Source: Lamellibrachia satsuma (taxonomy: Eukaryota; Annelida; Polychaeta; Sabellida; Siboglinidae). From it: 64,000 nt of DNA. Location of the stretch: assembly GCA_033239005.1 (NCBI GenBank), contig BSQZ01000035.1:2104001-2168000 (forward strand), in the 5' to 3' direction. Shown here in pieces: positions 22,601 to 37,600 of this stretch (its first letter is position 1; each line of letters begins with the position of its first letter). The notes beneath the pieces are model-generated. The model had not been told where the DNA came from. It saw nothing but the letters and a program-made list of their open reading frames with translations, and ran no database searches. Made by a program: the position numbers and the translations under genes.

Positions 22601-25600
22601 GTTCTTCAGCGCTGCCTACGATACGACCTCATCGACCTTGATGTATCTACTGTACAGCCTTGCTCTCAACCCTGACTGCCAGCAGATGGTGGCTGACGAG
22701 GTCAACAAGGTCATGGGGGATGAGGTATGGCGATGTTCTTGTCTTTCATAACAGCAGCAATAAGTTGTTTCTTTCAAAATGATGACCTTATCATGTTTAT
22801 CATAAAATAAAACACACAGTTCAAAAACAATTAATTACAAGAAATGAAGAAATGCACACCTGAACTGGCTGCAGTCCTTGCTAAGTTATTCCAGATTTCA
22901 TTTGACGCCAGGACTGTCCCATCTGAAAAAAAACTGCTCGTGTCATAGCTCTACCCAAGAAGCGGAGTAAGCATGATCCATTAAACTACAGACCAATATC
23001 ATTGATCCATTAAACTACAGACCAATATGCTATCAATAATATCCAAAGTCATGGAGCACATCATATGTGATCAGAACCGTGGCCATCTTAGCAAGCGTCA
23101 CCTTCTTTGTGACACCCAATGTGGGTTTCCAGAGAAGAGATCAACAGTTGACATGCTTTCCTACATCACGCAATGGTGGAACAATACATTGGACACCCAG
23201 CAAGAAATTAGAGTCATTGTCCTTGACATCAAGAGGGCATTCAACCGTGTGTGGCATAAGGGTCTCATGGAGAAATTCTCATCTTTAGGCATCCAAGGAG
23301 ACTTGCATTGCTGGATTGCATCTTTCCTGTCAGATAGACAACGGTCTGTTGTACTTGATGGCATTACATCATTGGCAAAGCCTATATCTGCCGGAGTCCC
23401 CCAGGGGAGTTTTCTTTTGTCGATGACTTGGCTTCACACCTAGAGAACGACATCCACTTATTCTCTGATGATTCTACACTCCATATTGCCATTAAGAATA
23501 GAATCATATGCACAGAAAGCCTCCAATGTAATTTGAATAAAATTGAAATGTGGGCAGACAGCTGGTGTGTTACATTCAATGCCAGCAAAACAGAGGAGAT
23601 GATCATCAGCGGGCAAAGGAACCAGAATCATCCCCCACTCCACTTTATGAACAAGGAATTACAGCCTACAGATAGTATAACGTCTTTGAAGTTGTTAGAT
23701 AGGCTGCACAATAAAGCACTTCGCCTGCTTAAGATCGATGAACCTCTCAAGTTTGGCGAAGTTCCACTGAGTCACAGGAGAAACGTTGCATCACTTTGCA
23801 TCTTCTACCATCATATCATAGGTTAACGCCTGGCTGGGAAATGAAATGGTGACCTGCAAATGAAAAGCCTATGCGGCCACCACCCCCCCCGTGTGCGTAG
23901 ACAGCAGGCCTAGTCAGGTGATGTATCTGGTAGGGCCTAGCGTTATTTCCCGGTTACCATGACCACCAGATAAATCATGTTTTTGTTCTTTTTCTTTTGT
24001 TGTGTATATTTTTATTAATCCATTCTTGTTTTTATCTCGCTTTTAGTGCAGTGTTGCTAAGCTTATGCTTTGAGCCACTTTTTATCTGTTGATGGTATCA
24101 CCAGGCCCCTGAATTTCAGTATAAAAAGTGGCCAAACCACTTCAGTGTATGTAAATGTGATCAATGACCAGTTCTGTCCCCCCATATCTGTTAGATGATC
24201 TTTTCTTATTTAGTCTCCTGGTCTTGTTCACAGTTTTCTTTAATTTACCATTCTAAAATGTCTGTTTATTAAGTCTAACAAATAGTTGTTATATACTTCA
24301 TTCTTCAATTCTTTGTATATCAGTATATGTCATGTTGATGTTTGTATTTCATCTAGCTCTAAAAATTATTAATAAATTAATTATTTGTAAATATACTTGT
24401 AACCAACATGGCTATGCACGTAGTTTATTAAATCAAATGATTTATCAAATAGGTATTACATTTTCTATCAAACATTGTTATATTTATTTTGCAAGTGTTA
24501 CCAAATGAAATGTAATGTAAGAAATTGGTATTAATGTGTGATTTGCAGGATGAAGTGAGATACGAGATGCTGAGAGAGATGACATATCTGGACAAGTGTC
24601 TCCAAGAAACACTGCGGATGTACCCTCCAGCCATCAGGTATCTACATTATCTAAACTAGAACAGTGCCGATGTATGAAATGAAATTTATTTATTTGACCA
24701 ATATAATATTGTCAAGGCATTGAAACACTGATATCATGAGAACCACTGTGGGTAATATTGTAATATAAGCAAGAAAAAAATATTACTAATTTTTCAACGC
24801 TTGTAATTTACATACTTTAAGACCACTGACTATGTGATTTTATTAAAACTAAATTTCACCCAATGAAAAGAATTAATCTCTTCAATGCCAGAATTCAAAC
24901 ATTTCAAACAAAATGAACAATTGGCCAAACACCATCATTTGGACATTGATTTTCTTCTAAAGTTTTATTAATTAATGTTCCACATTTTCTGAAGTTTTAA
25001 TGTGAATATCTTTGAAGTGTGACACGGGAAGCATACAAAGATGTCGTTGTGAACGGGGTTGTCATACGGAAGGACATGATGGTATTCATACCCATCTATG
25101 CCCTCCACCACGACCCAGAAGTGTACCCACAACCAGACAAGTTCGACCCAGAGAGGTGAGTTAGTCCATCTTTATCTGCTTCAAAGTGTTACGACTGAAG
25201 GCCTTATGGTATCAAACAGAATTAAACTATACCTTGAAAAAATGTACATGAAAAAGTTATATACATTTACTAGTTCTGGGGTTTATTAAATTCTTTCACT
25301 TTCCAAGAAGTTAGTCCAACAATACATGCAGAGGGACAATACCCCCCAATACATGCAGAGGGACAATACCCCCAATACATGCAGAAGGACAATACCCCCA
25401 ATACATGCAGAGGGACAATACCCCCCAATACATGCAGAGGGACAATACCCCCCAATACATGCAGAGGAACAATACCCCCAATACATGCAGAAGGACAATA
25501 CCCCCAATACATGCAGAGGGACAATGCCCCCCAATACACGCAGAGGGACAATACCCCCCAATACATGCAGAGGGACAATACCCGCCAATACATGCAGAGG

Positions 25601-28600
25601 GACAATACCCCCAATACATGCAGAGGGACAATACCCCCAATACATGCAGAGGGACAATACCCCTCGTATGGGCATGACAGTCTGTTGACCACTACCCCAT
25701 TTAGTGGTCAGTCTAAAGATGAAACATCTTTTTCAGTATCATTGTGGAGGACCCGATTTCCAGGTAATATCCCAAAGATTTGGCTGCACATGCAATACGA
25801 GAACATTGTGCATCAATAAAATATATGAATCTGTGTTGGCTGCAACGTGACAAACATTTCATCACATTGATCAGATTCTCACCAGAAGCGAAGGCAGCCA
25901 GAAACCCGTTCTGTTACCTGCCGTTTGGTGTCGGACCACACAGCTGTATCGGGATGCGTCTGGCGCAGCAGGAAATAAAGATCGTGATGGCGGCAGTCCT
26001 GCGACGGTGCCGTTTTGTTCCCTGTCCACAGACTCAGGTCTGTATGTTTGCCTTGATAATGAATATGTCAGCATACTTCAGTTTGACTGAAGGTACATTT
26101 AAGGTGAAACTACAGTATATGCTGTATATGCTGTGCTTTCTGTCTTGTGAACGTGTGTAGTTTGGGGATCTTGTTTATATTTTCACTTAAAGGTTTGATC
26201 ATAATAAAACTTATCATGAAATCACGAAAAATTTTATTTAGTGTAAACTATATATATTCTAACATATACTGACTGGTCATATCTAACTATAATCGAGCTA
26301 GCATATGTATGTTTGTATGTGGTTATTTTTATGTTTGCCTGCTTGCACCTCGGGCGCCTAACTTTCAGGGATTAATCTACGACCCTACAAATGAAACGTA
26401 ACGCCTTAATTTTTTTTAAATACAGCCTATGTCAACGATTCTTAGTGGTTTTTATGGTAAATCAAATGTTCGCTATGTAAAAACCGTTAACTTCCAACAA
26501 TCGCAGAAAGCACACGGCGAATAGTTCGGTACTTAAAGCGTTTGAGAGTACATAGCGCCATCTGGGCAGTTTATATTAATTATAGTAGAAAGCATGCACA
26601 CACGTATTGGCCCGAGATCGCAGACCAAGGGCCAATACACAATAAAAAGATATTCTCATATTCTACAACCAACACAAGTATTAATAGGTCTAAATTCGCG
26701 CAACCTTCAACATTTTGAACATGCAATGAGTATTGCATCAGATGTGTGACGCAGTTGTTTCTGGTAATACGTTTGACGTTCACTTAAACAATCTTAAGCG
26801 TATTGATGGCATATTGGCCTGAGGCATTTGGAAAATATTGCCGTCATGACTGTCAACGTATAAACTATCAATTTAATCCCATTTTTACAAGTGTGTCTGA
26901 ATGAAGACACAGTTTTAAAATCAGTGCTTCGACGTTTACAACACTTGACGTCGCTGGTCAATGCATTTCCTGAACAGCTTTCGGCTGGTTACGAGAAGGT
27001 CGTGACCTGAAAAGGCGGAGCTTGTCTTGTCTCAGCACCTATCACCAAGAAACAACATGGCTTCCGTGGAAATAGATGGTTCGTTGACAACAGAGTTGGA
27101 GGTACGTTATACCGCAAATTGTCGTAAATATTCTGTTTGTCATGGTGTTTGTGAAATTAACTTTGTTTAAGATTGTGTTGTTGCAATGAATCAACAAGTA
27201 TCAACAAGTATGTTTTTGTCAACAACATTCTATATTATTCGTACATTTGATTTGTCCATCAATCATCGTTGTGTCGACTTGACCAACTCAGCCAGACAGA
27301 AGCCCCTGTACCACGGGCAACTGAATCAACTTGGGCCCATGTAGCTAATATATATAATTTTATTTATTAGTTACATTGGCCCAAGTTGATTCAGTTGCCC
27401 GTGGTCTCGACCAACTAAGGACAGAAGCCCCCGTACCGTAGACGTAGCGAGCGTTGACTTACAATTAGGCTGGCTGTGTTACATCACACGCATGTGGCTT
27501 GTGCATGTTGTGTGGATAAATTAATTACGTTACAAGTTTGGTTTACGTGATAATTGTCAGTAAACATTACTAGTAGTAGCACTGGGTGGAGCAGTATGAC
27601 AGCAAACACTGGGTGGAGCAGTATGACAGCAAACACTGGGTGGAGCAGTATGACAGCAAACAATGGGTGGAGCAGTATGACAGCAAACACTGGGTGGAGC
27701 AGTATGATAGCAAACACTGGGTGGAGCAGTATGACAGCAAACACTGGGTGGAGCAGTATGACAGCAAACACTGGGTGGAGCAGTATGACAGCAAACACTG
27801 GGTAGAGCAGTATGACAGCAAACACTGGGTGGAGCAGTATGACAGCAAACACTGGGTGGAGCAGTATGACAGCAAACACTGGGTAGAGCAGTATGACAGC
27901 AACACTGGGTGGAGCAGTATAACAGCAAACACTGGGTGGAGCAGTATGACAGCAAACACGGACGCAGGACCTGTCTGCTCGCGACCTGGACAGTATGACA
28001 GCAAACACGGACTGGACCTGTCTGCTCGTAACCTGGACAGCAGTACTGTTATCAAAATACAGTACTACTTCTGAGCTCGGGTTTTGTGGAGATTTACACA
28101 CAATAGAAGTTTTCTTATTATTATAAGTTGGAGGGGCCAGGGAAACACTTAACGAAGAATGATGCAATGTCATATTTGCCAGTAGCTCAGAAATTGCATA
28201 ACGGCAACGGGTAATAATCTGATTTATGATAGGTATTTGCATTACTGAAGTTCGTAGTAAAAATTTATATTGTATTTAATACTATTTATAGGTGGGTGAA
28301 TATACAGTACTGGGTTTTTGGACTGGTCTACAGGGATGGTTTAAATACACCACACCACAATAATTGTACGTGTAACTGAACAATAATCATAGATTTATAT
28401 TTGCACTACAGAAAGAATATAGGGAACACAAGAGATAAGTAACAAAATATTTCATTGCATGTAGCAAACAATTATTTCTCAGTATTCAAACATTATAATT
28501 ATACATATATTAGATGAATCAGAATTTACCAAACATTTGCACAAGTACTACCTATATGTACATTGAACATGTTTTGAACACACGTGCACACTCATGCATG

Positions 28601-31600
28601 TGTGTGTGGATATACACATTGATGTGTAGATACATACATTGAGACAGACAGACTGGCAGAGGGACAATACTGTGTACAACAATTTGAGTTTTTTTTTACA
28701 AGATTGCAATCCAAGGCAAAGGTCCAGATGCCAAGTGGACAAGGAAGCCATTGGTCCAATATTTTTACTCTATGTAATCTGACCTCTTATTGCTTTATAC
28801 AGAGGTATAATTAGCCTTTTCTCCTTGGATGTTATATTTCTCCTGATCAACCCAAGAATTTGATTACCCTTTGAAGCTGCAATACCACACTGCTCTGAAA
28901 CTTTCATTTCAGCACTTATTGTAACTCCTAAGTCCTTTTCTTTTAGTATGGTAGCACCCAATACAGTATCTCCCATTTTATAGTTTACATCCAAGTTCCA
29001 TGTCCTGTATGTAGGCATTTACATTTCCCAAAATTTAACAACATCTGCTATTTCTCAGACCATTTCATTAATTTGTCTAGATCATTTTGTAAATGTTGTT
29101 TATCACTATCATTGTTAACCTTTCTAAACACTTGTGTCATCTGCAAATTTCAGTACGTTGCATGTTATATTATCGTCCAAGTCATTGATGTATATTAAGA
29201 ATAAGAAAGGTCCTAATACTGATCCTTTTGGTACCCAACTCAAAACTGATTTCCAGTTTGAAACCTCCCCATCCACAGTACTAAAACATGCTGTCTTCTG
29301 TCAGTCAGACATTGTTCTATCCAGTCAATTATGCCATCCCCGATACCATGGGCCATTAATTTAATTAGTAATCTTAGATGTGGCACTTTGTCAAAAACTT
29401 TCTGAAAATCTAAGTATATAATATCTTCTGGTGATCCCTCGTCTAGCCACTTGGTAATTTCTTCCAAAAAACATTACATATTTGTTGAGCATGACCTCGC
29501 TTTTTTAGGAATCCATGTTGAGATAGATTTAATAATTTTTGCCTAACAAGGAAGTATGGTCTTTTATTAACCTTTCTAATAATTTGATTAACCTTTCTAA
29601 TAATTTACAAATCACTGATGTTAAACTCACTGGTCTGTAATTCTCTGACTTATTTCTCGAACCGTTTTTAAATAATGGTATGATGTTTGCTTCTTTCCAT
29701 TCAACAGGAACCACTCCCTCTTTTAATGACAAGTTGAACACTCTTGCAAGTGGTATACTAATTTGTTCTACTGTTTCCATTAGTGGTTTTGGAGGAATTC
29801 CATCCATTCCAGGTGATTTATTGTCCTTCATTGCCTTTATTTTCTTATCTACCATTTCTGGAGTTACTATCAACTGCCCCAAATAGTCCAAAGTCCGAAG
29901 TTACTTGACTTTTGTTTGCATTGTCATGGTTTCCTCTTCCAGACATGCTGGTGTGCTTGAAACGTTTCATAACTGCAGGATGTATGCAGCCAAGTGGTTT
30001 ACCTTCAGGTATTAATACATTGTTTGTACCACAATAATAGAATATCTGTGTATCAGAAGCATTTGTAGACGATGTATATCTATCTTCTTAACAATGAGTC
30101 ATTGTATTAATTTGATATCACCATTATTTGTGCAGTTTGTTAAAATTATTGCAATTTGATTGACTGCCTATTTCCACTTCTAGTAACAGTTGTAAACATT
30201 TATGCAAGTCTGTAGAGTATACAGTATGATGGAGTTAGCCATTGGATCATGCTTATGAAACATAACAATTAAAAATTAACTATTGCAGCTTCCCAGTATA
30301 CCAGGCATGAAAATTCGTGGCAGCAATCGACTACCAGAAGCACAATGGTTTGCCCCTGAAGACAAACCTCAAAGGGCACTGTGCAAGTATAGCTTCTATA
30401 TATTGTTATGATACACAATCATAGTGTATTCTGTGACATAGTTACATTCCATTATAGCACAAATAACACTTTTGTTTTACTTATTTAGTGGTTAATAAAG
30501 AAGACTAGGTAATGTTAAATTTCTTTGTGATTAAAGCAATTATGTTTGAGATGGCAGTTTACACTACAGAAAGAAACATTGTTTACAGATGAAACATATT
30601 TGAAATGTGAAGTTTATTGTGTTGCAATACACAACCATTAACACAATGCATAATAAAAACATTATGTGTACATTATGTTCTACGTATGCATTCATATCCA
30701 GTATTTTCACTAACTTTATATTCATGTCCAGTATTTTAGCTATTTACATTGAAACTGTGTATACAGTGCCAGCGTGTGTAATTGAAAATCAGTTTCTTGC
30801 AAATGCCATCATGCTTAACAAAAGCAGTTCAGGGTCTTACAGCACCTGTCTTCAAATTTGTTTATTACTTTACAGTTACTGCAACAGATTCAACAAGATA
30901 CGGAAAATGGACAATTTCCCAGAGCGCTAACATTACAACTACATTGTCAAACTGCAAGAGACGCTAATCTATGCCTGCACAGATGACAAACTATCCAAGG
31001 CCTGAAGCATGGCTTTTCAAGCCTGCCGATCAGAAAAACATTGCCCCCACCATTGCAACAGACATTGCATTCAATTCTGGAAAATCAAATGTTACCCATA
31101 TGGTTGACAGCAGGCCACAATATACACGAGAAGCAAGCTTAGAACAGGTAACAAATGTGTCATTTAACAGGTATATCTTTTTTGTAATACTAAAATAAAT
31201 TCAAAAGAAAATTTTTTTTTTCATCTGAAAGCAATGTAGTTGGAACATTTTCAAGGGTACTTTATAAAGTGCGGATAATGTTAAGTTAATCTACAAATTT
31301 TGGATCAAGTGTACTGTCCATTTATATTAGGGAATGTCTAATTTGTCACACAACAGTTTGGTTGGTTACCTGTTCCCAGCTGCCCGTAACAAATATGTAA
31401 TTTAAGAAAATTATGTTGTGTACAGTACACAATACTACACATATGAGGGGGTGTGGCAGGAAATGTGCAGGATTGGTGGGACATGGAACACCAAACACCG
31501 TCCCATATATATTATATAATTTTATATGTCTTACAGGTCGACAACTGATGGATTATGTCAGGCTGCATGCTGCAGCACAGTGGCTCAACGTCATTGCCCA

Positions 31601-34600
31601 TTTCGCAATGATGGTTGCACGAGCACCAACACCAACTATTTGTCATGATGTGAAACACAAGGCCTGGCTCCTTTTCTGCCATCTGTAGAAGCAGCCCCTT
31701 TGCCTGTGATTCAGTCTTGTCTTTAGTGGCACCCTGGAAGGATAAAAAAGGCACCTTAGAATTATTATGTTATATATTTATTTGAAAATTATTTAATAAG
31801 AAAGTTTTGGTGTACATTTCATGTGTTATTAAAATGATATTTACCTGTATGAGCATTTCTGTTTTTTAAGCCAAATGTTGTACCTGCCTATTTCTAAACA
31901 TTTGTGCAATGTGGCATGTTTACGATGATATTATGCAAATTTGTCACTGCAAATTATATTACCTACAGTTCATAATTACTTAAATTTAACACAAAAATTG
32001 CATGTTTGGGGTGAATGATTACTTGGTTTCTGTCTGTGTACTGTTAGCATGTATGTCTGCCTCCAACCTATTCAGAGGTACCAAGTAACATTGCACCACA
32101 AAAATCTACTACTTGTCATGAAAAACTTGTGATGTGAGGGTGGTATATGAAGACTTGGTGCTGCAGGCCTCGTGCTATGGTTCTGACAGAAGAATGTTTC
32201 TATTTTACAGAAGATTTACATAATTCTGACACATGTTCTACATGAAATGGTGGTTTCTGTACATTTGGATTCAAAATGAGACACAATGAGTAAATTTTTG
32301 TGGTACATTTTGATGCAAAAGCATAGTGAGATTCTGGAGAAAATTGACGAAAAAGTGATAGATCCACTGCCAAAGTGGTAGACTCTGCATGTTCTGTCAC
32401 CTACACGACACAGAGGTAGAAGAATTGTTATATTTTACAGTAGATTAACTTAATTCTGATGCATTTTATACTTTAAATGATTGTTTCTGTACATTTGGAT
32501 TCAAAATGAGGCTTAATGAGTAAATTTTTGCGGTTTTATGGTACATTTTTATTCTAAAACGGGGGATAGTGAGATTCTGGAGAGAATGAAGAAAAGGCAA
32601 AAGTTCCACTGCCAAAGTGGTAGACTCAGAGGTAGTGTCACCTACACGACACAGAGGTAGTGTCACCTACACGACACAGAGATAGTGTCGCCTACATGAC
32701 ACAGAGGTAGTGTCACCTACACGACAGAGGTAGTGTCACCTACATGACACAGGTATTGTGCCTGTGTCAAAGGGCTGCATGGATACTATGTGCACTTATT
32801 ACTGTCTGTAATATTTGGCTCACAACTTAAAATGTTGATCAATAGATACAATTTTCACCATCCATTTGTTGAGTTGTATACCTTTAATGTTGTATATATA
32901 TAATGATAAAATATGTTTTCATTGTTTGTTCAATAAGTTTTCTACAGATTGTTTTCTGTAATGAAATATGGTGCTTATGCAGATATGTGCTTGTCGGTGA
33001 TAGGTAGCGTGGGAACTGCATGACATGCTAAATGATGAAATCCTTAATAAACTGAAATTAAATAAAAAAATAATTATAGGTCCATTGCCATTGCTAATGA
33101 ACTGTCTAAGAGTTTATAATTCTAGATAGAATAGAATCTTACATACAAACATATACATTGTATGTGATAATCAATTTAGATATAAGAAGAGGCATGTTAC
33201 TGACGCGTGTATATACATAATGAAAAAGGTTATTAACAGGTGCCAGGTGTTAGATAGTACTGTGTATCTTTAATTCTTAGATGCCTCCAAACCATTCGAT
33301 CGTGTAAACCATTTTATGTTAATTAAGAAACTTGTGACTAGAAAGGTTCCTGGTTATATTACCGGACTGTAAGCCTTTTGTTATAGTCATCAGAACATGT
33401 TTGTAAAGTGGGGAAATGTTCTATCTGATGGTTTTACTGTGATTATGTAATGGTGTTCGTCAAGGCGGAGTGTTATCTCCATACCTATTTAATGTGTATA
33501 TGGACGATCTTAGTGCGTTGTTAAATAGCTGTACAACTGGTTGTTACACAGGCAAAACAAAAGTGAACCATCTGATGTATGCGGATGACTTAGTATTAAT
33601 ACCTCTGTCCATGAAAGGGCTTAATGGGTTGATAAAAACTTGTAGTGAATATGGAACTATGCATGACATTAGATATAATGGTGATTAAAGAGCAGTGTAA
33701 TGTATTGTGCTCAAATTGATTGTAGCCAACAACAATTCACTTAGAATGCTTTTAGGAATTCCAAAATATTGTAGTTAGGGTTGTTTGATTTAAATCATTG
33801 ATTTAAATCACTCCAAAAAAAAAATTATTAATTTATAAACAAATTTATTTCTGATTTTTTAAATTGCTGATTTATATGAATTTAACACGAATAATTGTTT
33901 ACAAGCATCGATATCAACAAAGTTTTGTATGTTTTTAATACAAAAGCACAATGTGCGCACACTTGTGTAGTTGTATTGTAACCAGATAGCCTGATAGTCA
34001 AATATTTTATGACATTGTGTATGTTTGAGCTATTCCCTTTCTGAATGCAGTGAAGCCACACAAACTTGTCTTCAAGAGGAAATATTTTTTTAAAGTCAGA
34101 AGCCCTGAGTTAAAGTCCACTTAGAGCTTCTTCTAGTTGTTACCAATTCAGTATGTTGACTCAAGTGAGACAGTCATGGTGACAATTGTTTAATACTGTA
34201 CCAGTTTGCAGTCTGTTTGGAGACCTATAGAGTATACAGAGCCCTGGACAGGTGCTAATCCACCCTCTCAGCACACAATAATTACCACTGCTACAGCCTC
34301 AGACACACAGCATGCTTTCCTTTCCAAGACAGATTATGCAACTACAGGGGGTGAGGCCTTGTGGACATTGTCTAATGTATTTATATAAGCAAAAATCATG
34401 TAAGACAAGTACCCAAATCGATAAAAAAATAAAAAAATACGATTTAAATAAAAAATCCTATTTTATCATTATTTTTTTCAACCATGATTGTAGTGCAAGT
34501 GAAATATTTGCTTATACTAATATGGCAAGTTGATGTGTTATAATAAGGAATATATATAATTTTATTAAACGTATGGAGAATATGAGCAATTATATTATTC

Positions 34601-37600
34601 ACAGTATTATAAAAAGTGACATAATGTATTTGTCTCTGCTGTGGAAAAAATGGATAAATCAGTTATATTGTTTACACTAATTTCCTCGGAACTTTATACT
34701 AATTACTCTTGAAATAACCATTTCTATTTTTAATTAAGGATAGCTTCCTTACTCAGCACGTGCTAGAACCAACCAGGGGAGAGAATGTATTAGGTATTGT
34801 TTTGTCAGATCACAAAAAGAATTAGTGGACAATGTAAAAATACACCAACTATTGGGTAACAGTGATCATAATCAAATACATTTTGAAATCAAAGTAAAAT
34901 CAGAAAGTACAAATAAAAAACGTACAGAAGAAACTTCCACAAAGGTAACTATAAAGATATGAGAAAATACTTATTGGAATAACATGCGTAGGAATAAGAC
35001 CACAATTGAATGTTGGAACATTCTAAAATATGAAATTGAGAGCATCATTGATCAATTTGTTCCGTTGAAAAAACAAGGAAAATGGTCTAGGAAGAAACAC
35101 TTGTCAAAAGAAGCTATTACAAAAATAGTGTTCAAGCCAACTATGTGAAGGGTTTATAGGCATACCAGAAAGGATGAAGACTGCAAATTACAAAGAGGCA
35201 TTTAATGCAGCAAACAACTGAAATTAGACAGTCAATAAGAAGCTATGGGCAAAACTAGCATGTAATGTAACATAAAAATTACAGGAAGAGTTTTTAATGC
35301 ATATGTCAGGAGTAAACAAAATGTACAAGACAAGGTCGGACCTCTAGAAGACAGTGTTGGAAATATAATATCACAAGGATTTTAAATGGCGGAAGACCTA
35401 AATGGTTACCTCAGCTCAGTGTTTACCAGAGAGGATATTAGTTCATTACCAGTTCCAGATGCTAAATTTCAGGAGGCTAAATCTGACTATTTAGGGCCGT
35501 TAATTGTAACTCCAGAAATGGTAGCTAAGAAAATAAAGGCAATGAATCACCTGGAGAGGATGGAATTCCTCCAAAACTACTAATGGAAACAGTAGAACAA
35601 ATCAGTATACTACTTGCAAGAGTCCAACTTGTCATTAAAAGAGGGAGTTGTTCCTTTTGAATGGAAAGAAGCAAACATCATACCATTATTTAAAAAAGGG
35701 TTCGAGAAATAAGTCAGAGAATTACAGACCATCAAATTCTTGGGTTGATTAGGAGAAACATAACATTCAAGGAAAAAGCGCCTATATCCTCAGGAACCTG
35801 AGCTCAGAGGCGCGACTATATAGCAATAGTTAGACCTCATTTAGAATACTGTATACAAGCATGGAGACCATATCGTAAGAAGGATGTTAATATGCTTGAG
35901 CGAATACAGAGGAGAGCAACTAAAATTATTCTAGAACTGAGAGACCTTAGTTATGAAGAACGCCCAAAAGAATGTGGTTTAACAACCCTAGAGACAAGGA
36001 GGTTAAGAGGCGATCAGATTGAAGTTTTTAAGATATTGAATGGGTATGAAAATATTTATAGAAATATGTTTTTCTCAATCTAGAAAGATGGTAGTACTAG
36101 AGGATATGTGGTAAAATTAGTAAGGGATCAGTGTAGATTGGATATCAGGAAGTACTCGTTCTCACAGAGGACAATAAATGAATGGAACAAATTATCTATG
36201 GAATGTGTAACTGCTAGCAGCGTGAATATGTTTAAAAACAAGGTTGACACATATCTCAGGTTACACGTAGATGAACTGTTGGACTCTTGATAAGCCAATG
36301 GCTTCCTTGGCCCTTTGCCACCTGGGCTTTTGGCTTGGATGGCAAATCTTGTTAAATAATGTTTATACTGTTTACATTCTATACTTTAGTTCAAGTTTAT
36401 ATAGTATATAAAATATTATTCACTCTGATCACCAGCTGCTTTTTGTATATTTGTTGTCAAATGCTGAGTTTCTGTCTGACATAGGAGTATTTGTCCACAG
36501 GCACAATTCACATCTGGTATATTACTGCCAGTCCAGGAGGGTTTTACATTACAGCCCACTTGGAGGCATTCTGTTTAACAATGAGACAATTGATGTGTCA
36601 ATGAGGCAGGGCAGTACCCAACAGGTACAGGGTTAATAGATCTTATATCTGCCATCAGACCATAGTACCTGATAACACATTAAATTGGACTGATGCTTAT
36701 ATGTGTGCACTGATGGGACAATAGTGACTCACTGAGCTTCCAGTGCCATTACAACAATAATTGCAGTTTATCTTAAAACAACCATTCTTCCATAACAGTT
36801 CTTCCATCCACATCTTTCGTAATAATAAACTTTTTCATTTTGCTACAATTCAGTCGGCCAGTTCTTTCATCACCATAATTTATCCAAGCATGAACACTGT
36901 CACCATGTTTACCAAATTTCATCAAAATCAGTGTAATCAAGAATATCGCCAGTTGGCTGATTTCATATGGAACCACAAAGCAAAATTAGCAAATACACAT
37001 ACTGTGTATATTTTTTTATTAATCTTAAGAATTGTTAATGTTACATGCTACATGTCATTAGCTCCTTTAGTACAGCTTTAAGTAGCATTTGATAAAAAAT
37101 TCAAAACTGACATTATTAGGGGCACATTTGTAAGTAAAAGCTTTTATATATTTTGTCATTCCGCTTACATACTCATACATACAGATGTTTATGAACTAAT
37201 TACGCATAAAAACCCACATTCTGGAAGCAATTGAACTGGTGTTAAAACTGAACTGTGTGAAGGCACCACCTGGTGCATAGCCATAGCATAGCGCCGGGCT
37301 CCAGGTATTGGTGTGATGCCGATATGATAGGGCCTAATAATAAAAATTTACATGTGGCCAATCTCACCATATCCAACTCCCTTTTCCTCTTTTTCACTGT
37401 GGAACACAACAGTATACATACAGCTCGCCTGTAACTGTCAGCCATGTTGTCCAAATGTCAACAAACTTTGAGCAAGTCACGAGTCTGTGCGCATCGATCC
37501 TGTGGTCATGTGATACGCATGTCATTAACGTTCGGAAAAGCAAGCTTCGCCTAGCTCCACCCGTGTGGTTTCTCGCCATAAATACAAATCGGGCTGATAC

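Noticed and set aside
25317..25667. Regularly spaced repeats considered as a CRISPR array
   Set aside because: Units are contiguous with no unique spacers, in an animal intron. The same holds for the other arrays.
25270..25819. Frames of 90-146 codons with '[13 protein letters not shown]' or '[16 protein letters not shown]' repeats
   Set aside because: Generated by the 26-27-bp minisatellite in P450 intron 12.
27484..28242. 252-codon reverse frame and 162-codon forward frame
   Set aside because: Read through the 27-bp minisatellite. There is no start context, domain or conservation cue.
31413..31754. Overlapping 80-90-codon frames on both strands
   Set aside because: I tried to fit them to the nearby broken THAP-associated-type relic without success; no motif was recognised.
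36499..36625. Possible exon ('ttgtccacag' to 'gtacag') encoding '[20 protein letters not shown]'
   Set aside because: Acceptor and donor are plausible, but the product is not recognised and no neighbouring exon fits; reported only here.
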